Part shown: in pieces, positions 20,392 to 30,149 of the stretch | Position numbering within the stretch: position 1 is the stretch's first letter | How the letters are laid out: each line of letters starts with the position of its first letter | Assembly (NCBI RefSeq): GCF_004359215.1 | Contig: NC_090611.1 | Location: 1,759,722-1,810,896, forward strand | Length of the DNA: 51,175 nucleotides | Reading direction: 5' to 3' | Source of the DNA: Bremia lactucae | Lineage: Eukaryota > Oomycota > Peronosporomycetes > Peronosporales > Peronosporaceae | Position numbers and translations under genes: made by a program | The notes under the pieces: model-generated | Seen by the model: the letters and a program-made list of their open reading frames with translations, nothing else | Told to the model about the DNA's origin: nothing | Databases searched by the model: none

Positions 20392-21011
20392 TCATCGTCT
20401 GCTGCCACAGGATTTTATGCTCTGTGCAGGAAATTCGAAAGCATGACTACTTGTCATCGTCCTTTTCACTACCCCAGTCTCCACGAGGTGGGTAGGAATT
20501 GGTGACGTTTGACATCCCGTCAACGCACCCTCGACTGTGTTCGACACGACATCAGTTACATACACCTCTCGCAGGAGCACACCCCTTCCGGTGTCCTGCG
20601 TAGAGCTCGAAACTGTGCGTGTATGCCAGTCTATCCATGGTTGGTACTTCGCCAACCATGGCATGCCTAGGATGAGGTCATAAAGACTCTCCATTCCTAG
20701 CACTGTGAACTTCTCTTTACAAGAAAAGTCACTAAAGCTGAAAGCGAGTTCTACCTGAACTCCCTCAGAGTTAATGAGTGCGGCGTTCGCTAAAGAACGG
20801 TCGCCTCTTCTCGCTTGCCAAACTGTCAAAGCGACTCAAACATCGCCGGTCTCTTTCTTAGAGCCGCGAGTTTTACAAAATTTTGTGATGCACTCGAATC
20901 CACTAGGAGGGTCATCACCTGGTCATAGCCTCGTACTTGAGCGCTATAGAGCAGCAGGGTTGATGTCCGAAATTTTAAGACCTCAGGGACTATGCTACCC
21001 ATTTGTTCCAC
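20392..21011 (-). pseudogene. Aspartic protease, family A
   Basis: Two frames make up the pepsin-like retroelement protease. 21011-20826 holds LRFxTSTLLLYSAQVRGYDQ and MTLLVDSSASQNFVKLAALR; DSSAS stands where D[ST]GA is usual, so the active-site Gly is lost. 20829-20392 continues with ALINSEGVQVELAFSFSDFS, LGMESLYDLILGMPWLAKYQ and WIDWHTRTV, the flap and the LGMPWL strand. A frameshift near 20827 separates them. Confidence 0.8.
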
Positions 21012-22139
21012 AACTCTAAAGTTAGGGGTAGTTTCAGAGTCCGCGTGAGTGGGGCATCCCGCCCCTTCTGCGCTCCTGCATTTCCCGACCTCTCAGTGGT
21101 CGATGCAGAATTCATGCGTCTCACACGCTGGTTCTTGCCATCGCTCTTCGAAAAGGGAGTCCTCTTGTGGTATCTATCCCCAGCAGGAACCCTGGCATAG
21201 CAGCCCATCATATGGCCGCGCATGCCGCAATCATAGCAGACAACGTCTGCATTGCCCAACTCCATGGGAGTAGCATCTGGCCTCTCGGCCGACGGCTTAT
21301 ACCAAGCTGTCGCCGAGGCACTGTTGTAGGATTGCTCCTCAACTAAGGCAATTTGGATTGCCTCTTCCATCGTCGACGGCACCTTTCTGAAAACGGCCTG
21401 TCGCGGTGGGCCATTCCGTAGTCCGTTCATAAACGTGGGCACCTTAATGTGCTCCGGAATCGGACCTACGGTTATGGACGCCGACAGCGAGCGCATCTCT
21501 TGCACATACTCTTGCAGAGATCGCTTCGCCTGTCGCGCTCCAAAGAAGCGCACCTGAAGCAACACTTCGTTGTTCGGCGGCTGGTACATGGCGCGAATCT
21601 TTGTCTTAAAGATCGCCCATATAGGGAACGCCTTTCTGTCCGCTATAAGCGCCGAGTAAGCCCACTCCGAGGCCTTACCGCGCATATGCGACATAGCGTA
21701 CGACACCCTCCGGCTGTCGTCCTCAATGCGCTGCGCGACTCCGCATTGCCAGTGGACAATCGTGTACGCTGCAGTTCCATCGAACTTGGGCGGGTCCATC
21801 CGAATGGGCCTCGGCTGGTGCATCCGTGCTGAGAGCATCTGAAGAGTTCTGTTGAGAGCCTCGCTCCGAGCCTGCTCATGCCTTAGCTCATCCTGAGTCT
21901 GAGTGACGGACTCCGCCGCAGCATGGCTCTGTGCACGCGGACGCGGATCTCCGCTGTCCGAGCACGAATGCGTCAAACTGCTCCAACTGAGCAACATGTT
22001 GCTCAGGAGGACTGCCCAGGTGCCTGGCCAGGGCTTGTTGAGCAAGTCCCTGCGCCATATGCCCTGTCACCTCCCGACGATGTTCAGAGAGGTGAAAAGA
22101 ATGAGCCAAATCGATTTTGAGGCTTATCCTCACGTACAC
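20990..22139 (-). CDS. Gag of family A element (longest intact frame)
   Basis: A 351-codon frame (22045-20990) with weaker reading back to about 22139. Order: a Gln/Glu-rich helical N-terminus (SVTQTQDELRHEQARSEALN, residues about 45-65), a capsid-like region starting DPPKFDGTAAYTIVHWQ, GKASEWAYSALIADRKAFP, and LLQVRFFGARQAKRSLQEYV. A zinc knuckle follows, CYDCGMRGHMMGC, in which one residue is missing between His and the last Cys (H-X3-C instead of H-X4-C). It packages element RNA in the cytosol when functional. The frame is open throughout, which contrasts with the ruined pol downstream. A copy on the plus strand lies at 13873-14760. Confidence 0.8.
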
Positions 22140-22183
22140 ACGCAGAGATGCGGGTCGTAGGAAGGATTTCTAGTGCGACCAAG

Positions 22184-22725
22184 TGTAAACGGAAACGTAT
22201 TAATGCGGCCACGCTCTACTTAAGCACACAGCCTAACACAGCGAGGAACGGTTTGACCGTCTATTCTAGCGTGCAGTGAGGTTGTGGTAAGCGTCTTAGC
22301 GACCTCACCCAACGGACTAAGCACTCCAGAAAAGTGTCGGCACGGGAGCGGTAATTCGGCTCCTCGTGCGCACTTACTAAGTAGAAAGTAGTTTTCAGAC
22401 TGATTTATATTTAATCGCGTTAAACATAAATACCTATTTTTACCAATCAAAACATCATCTCTAAAGATAACACTTAACTGTATTGCGCGCGTATCTTGCT
22501 AAATACCTCGCGTAACGGATGACGCTGGGCGTCATCCCTCCTAATGTGAATGCACCCATGTGCATCACATCCACAAGGGTTGGTCACAAATGTGCACCAC
22601 ACTCGAGTGTTGGGTCTAATTACTTTTATTTAGTGATTGACCATCCCCTTAAGTACACCAAGTGTACTTAATGGGGACTGTGTAACATAAGGGCAACTTT
22701 AGCCCGTTACACCATCCCCCTCTTT
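22184..22725 (-). repeat. Family A LTR shared by two element copies, with polypurine tract
   Basis: LTR of 528 bp (22184-22711), minus orientation. It serves as the 5' LTR of the element at 15701-22711 (gag follows at 22139). On its other side the minus strand reads AAAGAGGGGGATGG (22712-22725), a polypurine tract, so it is also the 3' LTR of the copy lying at 22712-24196. Its last 25 bases (TACGTTTCCGTTTACA) differ from the other family A LTRs. Confidence 0.85.
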
Positions 22726-22805
22726 AAGAACGAATTTACATTTTTAAATTCGTCATACAGGAGAGAGGAACTGCGAGCAGCTTTACGCGCCGCTAGTTCA
22801 CTCGA

Positions 22806-22812
22806 TCACTCT
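22806..22812 (+). promoter_or_regulatory. Possible initiator element before antisense frame
   Basis: TCACTCT fits the oomycete initiator core YCANTYY and lies 32 bp before the ATG at 22844. The same bases occur at 16348-16354 and 50636-50642 in front of the other two copies. A consistent position suggests, but does not prove, a transcription start for the antisense frame. Confidence 0.3.
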
Positions 22813-22843
22813 CGCGCACGTGTTTGCATACACGGCGCCCAAG

Positions 22844-24041
22844 ATGCCACCTAAAAGGGGCCACGTTGGTGGGTCGTCTGCGAAGACGCCCACACAACCT
22901 CGCACTAAGCGCACGCGCCGCGTTAATTCGCCGGCCGCGTCTAATGCCTTAGTCGGAACGCAGACAGCCACTGCGGCTGTCGCGTTAACAGGGCTAAAGG
23001 ATCCATCCCACTTTAACAGTGAGGATGTTGATCCGTCGCTCATTGTCGACTACAATGAGTCGACACCGTTGCCGTCACCTCATAGTAGTGATGCGGACAA
23101 CGAGCTCATGAGGAATGATGATGCGGCATTATTGCCCATCCAAACTTCTCTCATGGCTCACAACATGGAGACAGCGTCATTTACGAATGCTGTCCCATCG
23201 ACAGGTAATGAGAGCGCTGCCCATAAAGGCGCAGCCGCTTCTCCGTTGGGTATAACCACAACGCCTTATGCTCAGACCATAATTCATAATGGTTCTGACA
23301 TAGAGGATTCGGAGCCTAAAGCTCCGCCGACGACACGTGAACGTGCTCAGTCGGTGTCACAAGCCAGTCATTTAGAACGTGGCTATGTGACGGGTGGCAT
23401 TCCAAAGATGCCCCCTCCATCTAAGTGGCCTCGTTTAAACGGGCCAAGAGCGTCGCTCCTAGAGCGCGCTCCTGTAGACGCACATAATTGTTATGGCGTC
23501 TTTCAATAATGGAGGGCTCAGGGAAAATCGCTTGGGCGTATTTTCCCGATTCCGGTCGTGTTGCGTTCAAATGAAACGCCCGACCAATACGAGGCGGAAT
23601 TCCTGCGCCGCATTCATCCGCGTTCCGATGCGATGAAACAGCGGTCGCAGCGAATTAATTTCGCCCGTTTGTGTGTGAAAGAAATCATGGGTGGTACTGT
23701 ACCCCCTGTTTCTTCTCACTATGCTGCTTCTGCTAGTCCATTTGAGACTAGCGAAGTGGCCTCAGCTGGTGCTTCTTTTCAGAGGCAGTAACTAAGCCGG
23801 GCACATCCATACGCAGGGGATCGATCGGTTCCCAAGAGTCAAAACTCTTCAGGTAACCTCTTTATTGGCCAAGGATCTGATAACCTTGCCTCACGGAGCA
23901 ATGGGCAAGCAACCTTCCAACAAGGAAGCGTTGATTCCCACCCGCATCCATCAGTGCAGGTGGCGCCCGATAGGAGTGGCGATCTCGCCCACCTACTTGC
24001 GGCTGCCTTACCTTCGTCCGTTCAGTCTCAGAGTAACGCGG
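22844..24041 (+). pseudogene. Antisense accessory frame, family A copy 2 (best copy)
   Basis: One plus-strand frame stays open from 22844 to the inversion point near 24041 except for two TAA codons (23507-23509 and 23789-23791). This gives about 400 codons opposite to gag-pol. Parts in order: a basic, disordered start (MPPKRGHVGGSS, RTKRTRRVNS); an acidic Ser/Pro stretch (EDVDPSLIVDYNES); a middle globular-looking block after the first stop (WRAQGKSLGRIFPIPVV, RSNETPDQYEAEFLRRIHPR, SQRINFARLCVKEIMGG); and a Ser/Gln/Asn-rich part lying antisense to the chromodomain. The usual coiled-coil end is inverted here. No known family was recognised. It may be a captured host gene or an antisense retroelement accessory gene. 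Confidence 0.6.
23790..23965 (-). pseudogene. Chromodomain remnant of second family A copy
   Basis: The minus strand reads PPALMDAGGNQRFLVGRLLA and HCSVRQGYQILGQ. After a frameshift it continues SFDSWEPIDPLRMDVPGLVT. The latter is the SWEP end of a chromodomain. It is the 3' end of pol of the copy whose 3' LTR is 22184-22711; the rest of that copy is lost at 24197. It overlaps the antisense frame on the plus strand. Confidence 0.7.
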
Positions 24042-24196
24042 ATCCCTCGGCATTATCCGTTCAAAGAGGTCCAAGCGAGTCTTCAGGCGCTCATAACCCT
24101 GACGAGCCTTCGCTCGGACATCAACGAGATCCGAGGTCAGTCGCAAGACTTCACTCTCGAGATCCGCAATACGTCGTTCAGCAGCGTTTAACGCCT
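24042..24196 (-). other. Inverted coiled-coil segment of the antisense frame
   Basis: Compared with copy 1 (17219-17385) and the scrap at 47995-48020, this 155-bp block is turned around. Its minus strand reads ALNAAERRIADLESEVLRLT, RLTSDLVDVRAKARQGYERL and KTRLDLFERIMPRDPRYS, a clear heptad coiled coil. In copy 1 the same protein is on the plus strand, continuing the antisense frame. The block is bounded by GTTCAGTC/CAGAGTAACG on the left and by the B-type LTR on the right. Confidence 0.65.
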
Positions 24197-24677
24197 TTCA
24201 CTAGTACATGTAAGTACTAGTTAGCCTTACACTGATTACAGGAAGTTTAGTGCCTCGAAACTTCACGTACACATAGATACAGGAAAAGATTTCTAAGTTA
24301 CTATGAAACTTTAACTACCAAATGTAATTTAAAGGATTAGAATCAGGGAAAAGTAAAACTGTAATTATATATTTCGTTTGATACGTTACGATCTCTATCT
24401 ACTACTGAACTAAGTATATTAATATCTAACTAAGTATGGCGCCTCATTGTGCACCGCACAGTTGTTTCTTATAACGATACGATTGGCGCGGTTGATTTTA
24501 AACCAAAATCAACCAATCAATACAGCTAATGTCTTATTGCATCAATATTAGAATTATTAAAGTTAAATAATAAAAGATAATAATTTTCTACTTCTTTATT
24601 TATTTCCTTCATGGGAAATAATATTTATTATTTCTCTTATAGGAAATAAAACATATGTAACGGGACACTCCGTTACA
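24197..24677 (-). repeat. Family B-type LTR (minus), end truncated
   Basis: The minus strand begins TGTAACGGAGTGTCCCGTTACA at 24677 and follows the B LTR, with TTATTTCCTATAAGAG and the inverted pair ACTAGTACTTACATGTACTAGT near its end. It lacks the terminal GTGCCCCGTTACA. It separates the second family A copy from family C. Confidence 0.75.
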
Positions 24678-24730
24678 ACAAGGGTCGGAGGTGCGCTTTG
24701 CGCATGCAGGTTAGTTAGTATTTGGAGGTC

Positions 24731-25226
24731 AAACGTTATGGGGCACTCATTGGTTGGAGACCGTTCTTATGGTACATTTATTTTATGAGTAAAATACATT
24801 TTTAGCCTATTCTAAAATAATTAATTACTAAAGTCCCATTTATTATGGGTAACAAATGTGGTCGCCGCCAGATATAAATCTGGCAGCCAAAATCTATTTT
24901 GAATTAGCTAATGTAAGGTTTGGATTAAATTATTAGATATAGTTAAGTTTCTCTTATGATCTTAAAGAGTTAAGTGCCTTCTAAAAGGCTTGCGCATTGA
25001 GCTGTAAGAGATAGACGCCCTCTCTAAGGTATATACGCTTGGGCACTAGTTGCCACTTGATTCTACGAACCCCTAAATCCCTTGATCTATGAGTCATTAA
25101 GCTTAATAGCTTGTACGAATCCCTGAGTTGATAAACTCATTAGTTCTAAAGAACTAAGAGACCATCTGAGTCTAATTGTCTTCCTCTAATTTTAAGAGCG
25201 AGGTAGCTCCGCTTCACCTGGTAGCA
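24731..25226 (+). repeat. Family C 5' LTR and primer binding site
   Basis: About 486 bp matching the reverse complement of 33422-33886. The head is altered (GTTATGGGGCACTCATTGG for TGTAATGGGGCAC) and the end is GAGGTAGCTCCGCTTCA. Landmarks are CGCCGCCAGATATAAATCTGG and GGGCACTAGTTGCCACTTG. TGGTAGCA at 25219-25226 is the primer binding site, as in family B, and fits initiator tRNA-Met. Confidence 0.75.
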
Positions 25227-25229
25227 CTC

Positions 25230-26427
25230 GTCGTCAAGCTACGCCTGGAACTTCAGATGACTAAGCCTTCACTTAAATGGAACAGTTTCCAAAGAGGCGC
25301 AACGCACAGCGCATTACGAGCTCAAAACTTCGTTTGGGCTTGCCATGTGGAGCTCATTATATCCCTGGGACCAGAGGTCATGCATGCAAGGCTTGAAGTC
25401 TTCATGCGATATGAATCCTCCCAGATCGGCCAGGTTCAGGATCCCCTTGCGGCATTTATGCCAACTCGGTATATCTGTGTACACTATATAGAGCCTAATG
25501 CTCGCCCTCTAGTCGTCAATGTAAACACATTTAAGGGGAAAGAGGGAGAGAACCTCCCTTTCTGGATTAAGCAGATGGAGATGTCCATTGACTCTTCCTT
25601 GATCTCAACAGAACGGCAAAGGTGGCTATGGTTGTTTCCAAACTCGAAGGTAGAGCCATGAAGTAAGCACTATCGTCTAGCACGTCCATAAACGACGCTT
25701 TTCCCTCATGGGATTCGTTGAAACAGCAAATGACCAGCATATTTGCACCGCCTGATCAAGCTTTTCGCATGAGGTCACTGCTCATAGCGACTCGACAGGG
25801 TAAACGAACCCTAGGGGACTATGTCCAGGAGTTGAGAACTCTTATTGCATCGATGCACCAAGACCCGGTGCAATTGTCGCAACAGTTGTTATATGGGGGG
25901 TCTCAATGAGGGCATTGCCCGGCTACTTTCGAAGAGGCAGTTGCCAAAGCGCTACGCGCTAAATTTGACTTTAAGTCTCCTCGTGTTAGCACGCCTGTTT
26001 ACCGAACAAGCTCTGCGAGCACATAAGCACCGTCTAATAAACTGGATATTATGATTCTAAGCCTCGTTGAGGAAGGAGAAGGGTACTTCATGCTGTGGAA
26101 CAGCATAAGAACATCCGTAGATGTTATATGTGCGGAAGCACGAAACATTTACGTCCGGCCTGTCCCCTGCGAAATACGCGTAAAGCTCAAAAGAGCACCA
26201 ATTCTGACCCATACCAGAAATCTGGTACGGTGCGGGAAAAGGTCGATACCTAGTAGGAGGGGCCCTACTGGGGATTACCTAGGCTCTGTTGAACCTCTAG
26301 GAGGTGAGAATAAACAGAACCTAGCCCCAACTAGCTCGGTGCTCAATGGCACGGGGCGAGAGTACAAGCCTGGCTTGCTAGTCGCTCAAGCGACTGTAAA
26401 GGGCTTTGAAAGCCGTGGTCAATTTTA
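25230..26427 (+). pseudogene. gag of family C
   Basis: Broken pieces: 25176-25661 ends with VNVNTFKGKEGENLPFWIKQ and MEMSIDSSLISTERQ, a retrotransposon capsid start. 25718-25909 has MTSIFAPPDQAFRMRSLLIA and RQGKRTLGDYVQELRTLIAS, the LRxLKQ-type capsid segment. 26051-26428 carries RRCYMCGSTKH-type residues in a second frame (about 26120-26150), a decayed zinc knuckle. It is related to family A gag only at the level of the general capsid pattern. Confidence 0.7.
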
Positions 26428-26816
26428 ATTGACTCAGGAGCGTCTTGCAATTATGCTCGACGTCTTTCCCTTGAAGGAAGTCAACAAAACGTTGAGGCGC
26501 TTAAAGCGCATGAAAGTGATGCAATCAATGCTCGCTAAGCGACTGGGCCTCGTGTCGCTGTTCCTAAAGTTCCGTTGAACTTAGGTATTAACTTTCTGGA
26601 CTTTGACAGTTTGGAACGCTGTCTCGTCCTTGATTTGGATTCGAGATATGATGTCATCCTTGGTATGGCCTGGTTAGAACACCATGAGCCATGGATCAAT
26701 TGGAGGTCTAAGACCTTAGGCGCCACGCGCAATGTTCCTAGCAAAGTTTTGGAGAGTCATGAGCCCACCTTTGCTAGGCAACAAAGCGCTTTTGGCGCGG
26801 ATCATTGAATGAGTCT
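26428..26816 (+). pseudogene. Aspartic protease of family C
   Basis: The plus strand reads LIDSGASCNYARRLSLEGSQ with the catalytic D-S-G-A intact. After a TAA and a frameshift (26537), PLNLGINFLDFDSLERCLVL, DLDSRYDVILGMAWLEHHEP and WINWRSKTLGAT follow. ILGMAWL is the conserved strand near the protease end. The stop at about 26537 makes it inactive. Confidence 0.8.
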
Positions 26817-27630
26817 GCAGTGTTCTAGACATTGGCATGTCTGAGTTAATAAATCTAATTTTAAAAACATTGATTCTATGCCCGACTCACCAGAAATAAG
26901 TGGAACGGCACGTACTCCGTCGGGTGACACTCGTTGTAATAACAATTCACTGAATGCTGAAAGCATTGTTGGCCTAAGGCCGAATCATCGAGGGTGCGAT
27001 ATCCCTGGGATACGTGGAGTGGCACGTCTAAGTCCACCAAGTGTGGTCGGCCGAGGTGGCACCATACTGAGTGTCAATAGTGACACTATTGGCGGTTCGC
27101 CAGGGCATTCGAAGCGAACCCTTCTAGTGCACGTAAAGCGACACGTAAACGTTCGCTGTATAAGGAAGTTGAGTTACCTAACTCCTTATCGGATGTCGAC
27201 TTAGACATCATGTCTTGTATAGAACCAATACAGGCTGAAAATTTCGGGGACGTCAATATCCCGGCCTCTACAAAGCATATTGTCTCTACTCCAACACAGG
27301 GGAGCCAGGAAGCGTTTATACTCTCACAAAGTGATACGAGTGAGCAATTACATACGCTTGTAAATGGTGTAACCGGTAACATTGAGGGGGATGTTAGCCT
27401 TGCGGCAATCCCTTCGTTACATGCTCTTTAGAGCTAGACGAAATGTCTATTTATGAGTGCGGCCGAGCCTTAAAGGCTGGCGACTTATCTGAGATGGTGG
27501 TCATTCGACCAACAATTAAGTTAAACTCATCGTCACTTCTAGACGAAGCAGTCCTGGATGCACAAAAGCTGCACTTAGTGCGCGAAATGGGTCATCGATT
27601 CTTTAAGATCCTACGGATCCCTTTTATTCC
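26817..27630 (+). pseudogene. Protease-RT spacer of family C
   Basis: Three consecutive open pieces (26878-27204, 27210-27431, 27443-27634) of polar, Ser/Thr/Asn-rich protein with no catalytic motif, for example NFGDVNIPASTKHIVSTPTQ and MSIYECGRALKAGDLSEMVV. They occupy the pol linker. The last one runs directly into the RT frame. A scrap of this region is found inverted at 47650-47760. Confidence 0.55.
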
Positions 27631-28560
27631 TTGATTAAGGAATTCCAAGATGTGGTATGCAATAACTCACCATCTGTTTTACCTCCGGATAGAGATGTTC
27701 GTCATGAATTTGACTCGGTTCCGGGAACCAAATACTGTATCGCAAGACCATGGCCTTTACCAAGGGAGCAGTGTGACGTCATTGACGATTTGTTTGGTGC
27801 TGAGCACGAGGCTGGAATGGTACGACATAGCAAATCTCCTCATTCGACAGCGACATTTTGTGTAAGAAAGCTAAATGGTAAATGGCGCATTGTACATGCT
27901 TATAATAAGCTTAATGCTGCCACTATACCAGCACAAACCCCCATTCCTAGAAAGGATATTCTTCAAAACAATATGGTGGGATGTAGAATGTACAGCGCAT
28001 TGGACTTAGTCGATTCTTACTAGCAATTACTCATGCGAGATAGTGATATATATCCCGCTTATAGCGGTTAGCGCCCCAAGCGGCATGATATGGGAGTGGC
28101 TGGTTATGCTACAAGAGCTTTCCAACGCCCCGGCAACATTTAATCGTCTAGTGACGCCACTCTTTCGCCCTCATCGAGGTTATGCACAGACTTATTTCGA
28201 TGACATTTTGTCCATAGTCGTGCGGAGCAGGGTCGGTCGGATATGGAAAACCACTTAGACCATTTGCGAGCAGTGCTCGAGTGCATGCGCACAAACAAAT
28301 TGTATGCCAATGAATCTAAATGCATTTTTGGCGCAGACGAAACTCCTTTTTTAGGATGTTTCATTGGAAAGCGAGGCCTTAAAGCGGATCCCGCTGAGGT
28401 AAAAGCCATAGTAGATTGACCAATTACTAAAAATTAAAAGGATTTGCGTAAGTGGTTGGGTCTCGCCAATTATTTAAACAAATTTAGCGAGAATTTCGCT
28501 GATATGGCTAGGCCATTATCTAATCTCCTTAAAGGATACAGAATGGTGCTGGACTAGCAC
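27631..28560 (+). pseudogene. Reverse transcriptase of family C
   Basis: The frame 27631-28023 reads FQDVVCNNSPSVLPPDRDVR, EFDSVPGTKYCIARPWPLPR, FCVRKLNGKWRIVHAYNKLN and IPRKDILQNNMVGCRMYSAL, and then a TAG falls in DLVDSY. The palm continues in broken frames, with YFDDI at about 28194-28209 (the catalytic D-D) and HLRAVLECMRTNKLYANESK and DLRKWLGLANYLNKFSENFA beyond. The enzyme is inactive because of stops. Confidence 0.85.
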
Positions 28561-29055
28561 CGAAAATAATGCTTTTCAAGCCGTTAAGGATAGTCTTATC
28601 CATGCCCCGATTCTAGCACTGTCAAACCCAAATTGGCCTTCCAGCGTCGTCAGTGGTGCATCAAATTTTGCCATTGGCAGTGCTCTGTTACAAGCAGATG
28701 TTGAAGGGCATGAACGTGTTATTGCGTTCAAGTCTAGACAGCTTAAAGCTGCAGAAAATAACTACCAGGTCATGATAAAGAGTTACTTACAATGAAGTAT
28801 GCTCTTGTCAAATTCAGGTTTCAGCAGCTAGGCTATTGGCCGTGTGTGATATATACAGACGACGCGTCATTACGCACTGCGACTGAGTCGCCCCATCTCT
28901 CATGGAGGGTGGCCCGATAGCTATCCTTTTTCGCCGAGTACAACATCGACGTGAAGTATAAGCCTAGCAAGAAGAATGCTTTGGCTGATGCGTTGTCACG
29001 CAGACCGGATTATGAGCTCTCTAAATTATCGACTATTACTGAATTAATCCGTTCG
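28561..29055 (+). pseudogene. RNase H of family C
   Basis: Fragments read AFQAVKDSLIHAPILALSNP at about 28575-28635, then HDKELLTMKYALVKFRFQQL with a one-base slip, YTDDASLRTATESPHLSWRV, LSFFAEYNIDVKYKPSKKNA and LADALSRRPDYELSKL. YTDDASL holds the acid, and the C-terminal DALSRRP is clear. One TAG follows VAR. Confidence 0.8.
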
Positions 29056-29335
29056 GCTTACGCCAAGGATAAATAGTGTATAGCACCGCTACAAGCTCTA
29101 AAGAGTACCGAATCGGCTTTTAGATTGTCAGCGCGCTTGCGTGCGTGCATTACATCGATTTTCAATCGATAACGACCTGTTGCTCTATTGCACGGACGCT
29201 GCGGGTCCTCCGCGCTTCGTTGTTCTTCATGATGAAGATGTGAAGTACCGAATCCTCTATGAGGCACATGATACTGTCCTTGTGGGTCATCTCGGTAAAG
29301 AAAAGACATGCGGCTCTGAAAGCCGGAATTATTAA
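29056..29335 (+). pseudogene. Integrase N-terminus of family C, truncated
   Basis: The frame 29141-29335 reads HRFSIDNDLLLYCTDAAGPP, RFVVLHDEDVKYRILYEAHD and TVLVGHLGKEKTCGSESRNY, matching the start of gypsy integrase up to the first zinc-binding His (GHLGKEKT). The CxxC pair, the catalytic core and everything later are absent; foreign sequence begins at 29336. Confidence 0.75.
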
Positions 29336-29600
29336 TAGCACAAACTTACGAATCCGCTCGATGAAGAGCAAGAGCAGGCAATATCATAGAGGAACAAACT
29401 CGTCGCCCAGCTGCAAAAAATAGCGAAAGCTAAAGCTCATAGTGAATACAGATTCACCCTGCTTAGTGCGGAAGAGCTTCTCAAAGAGATCGCGGGTCAC
29501 AGCTTGGCCGTCTGGATCTCCGAACCCACGGCAAAGACGCCGAAGAAAATCGCTGCTCGCGACGCTCATCATGAGCGATACCTTGCGCCAAAGGTAATGA
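29336..29600 (+). other. Retroelement 3'-end segment of uncertain family
   Basis: One plus frame is nearly open: LDEEQEQAIS, a stop, then RNKLVAQLQKIAKAKAHSEY, SAEELLKEIAGHSLAVWISE and PTAKTPKKIAARDAHHERYL. It is helical and charged, coiled-coil-like. It ends against the family D LTR at 29601. The orientation relative to an element is unclear. It might be another piece of an accessory coiled-coil frame, but this is weak. Confidence 0.35.
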
Positions 29601-30052
29601 TGTAACGGGGTGTATCGTTACATGAAATTACCAGTTAAAGGTTATTAATTAATATATTATCTAAAAGGTAGATAATATTTGGAGGATATTACTTTATATA
29701 GTAATATTCAGAATTCCTTTCCATAAATAGGTATAGACCATTATACCTATTTATTCCGCAGACTAATCAGCTGTAGGAGTAACCAAAGAGAGAGTTACAG
29801 ATAAGATAGAGATAAGAATTCATTTACATGTTTGAAATTAGATTATAATTAAGTTAGCATTTACAAAAGATAGAACAAGAGACACTTAATTATATTTAAT
29901 ACAGTTTTCATTTTACCCTAAGCTTATTACCTCTAGAGAAGTCTTCCTCTGCACGTACAGTGTACGTCAATTAACGTAGGGCACCACTCGCAACTGAAGC
30001 AGTGCGAAGTGGACTTGTACTGAAACAGTCCAAGTCATAGTGCCCCGTTACA
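29601..30052 (+). repeat. Family D LTR (copy 1)
   Basis: 452 bp, TGTAACGGGGTGTATCGTTACA to AGTGCCCCGTTACA, matching 32425-32840 and the inverse of 39392-39830. A weak purine tract (AAAGGTAATGA) precedes it, so it may be a 3' LTR. No primer binding site follows. Confidence 0.8.
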
Positions 30053-30149
30053 AATGACGCGAAGTCAGATACTGGGACTCGGTAACCTCAATGAGGGGAT
30101 TCCGATCGTTTTGTTTCCAAACAAAACCATAAGTAAAAACGAAGTCTTA

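Larger units (their letters stand above)
15701..22711 (-). mobile_element. Family A Ty3/gypsy chromovirus-like element, LTR to LTR
   Basis: About 7.0 kb on the minus strand. Order: 5' LTR 22711-22184, a TGG start two bases inside (TGGTCGCACTAG), gag 22139-20990, protease 21011-20392, spacer, RT about 19890-19040, RNase H about 19000-18166, truncated integrase 18263-17559, chromodomain about 17160-16990, antisense accessory frame, polypurine tract and 3' LTR 16253-15701. Gag is the only long intact frame; integrase lacks its N-terminal and most catalytic parts. No target-site duplication is detectable because the 5' LTR abuts another element copy. Confidence 0.85.
24731..29335 (+). mobile_element. 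Family C Ty3/gypsy element, 5' LTR to integrase start
   Basis: Plus-strand element with 5' LTR (24731-25216), primer binding site, gag, protease with intact DSGAS, a long spacer, RT, RNase H and the first part of integrase. It then breaks off at 29335, and the 3' part and 3' LTR are missing. An LTR of the same family lies inverted at 33422-33886. All modules contain stops. Confidence 0.75.

Noticed and set aside
21449..21832. 127-codon plus-strand frame opposite gag
   Set aside because: It lies fully antisense to the well-supported family A gag and its composition (RHSVRHPPAVVLNALRDSAL) has no protein-like order. Copies at 1-290 and 13.9-14.5 kb do not keep it open.
29384..29572. 62-codon minus frame before the D LTR as an antisense accessory frame
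   Set aside because: The plus strand is more open and helical there, and the minus frame has no likeness to the antisense frames of A, B or D.
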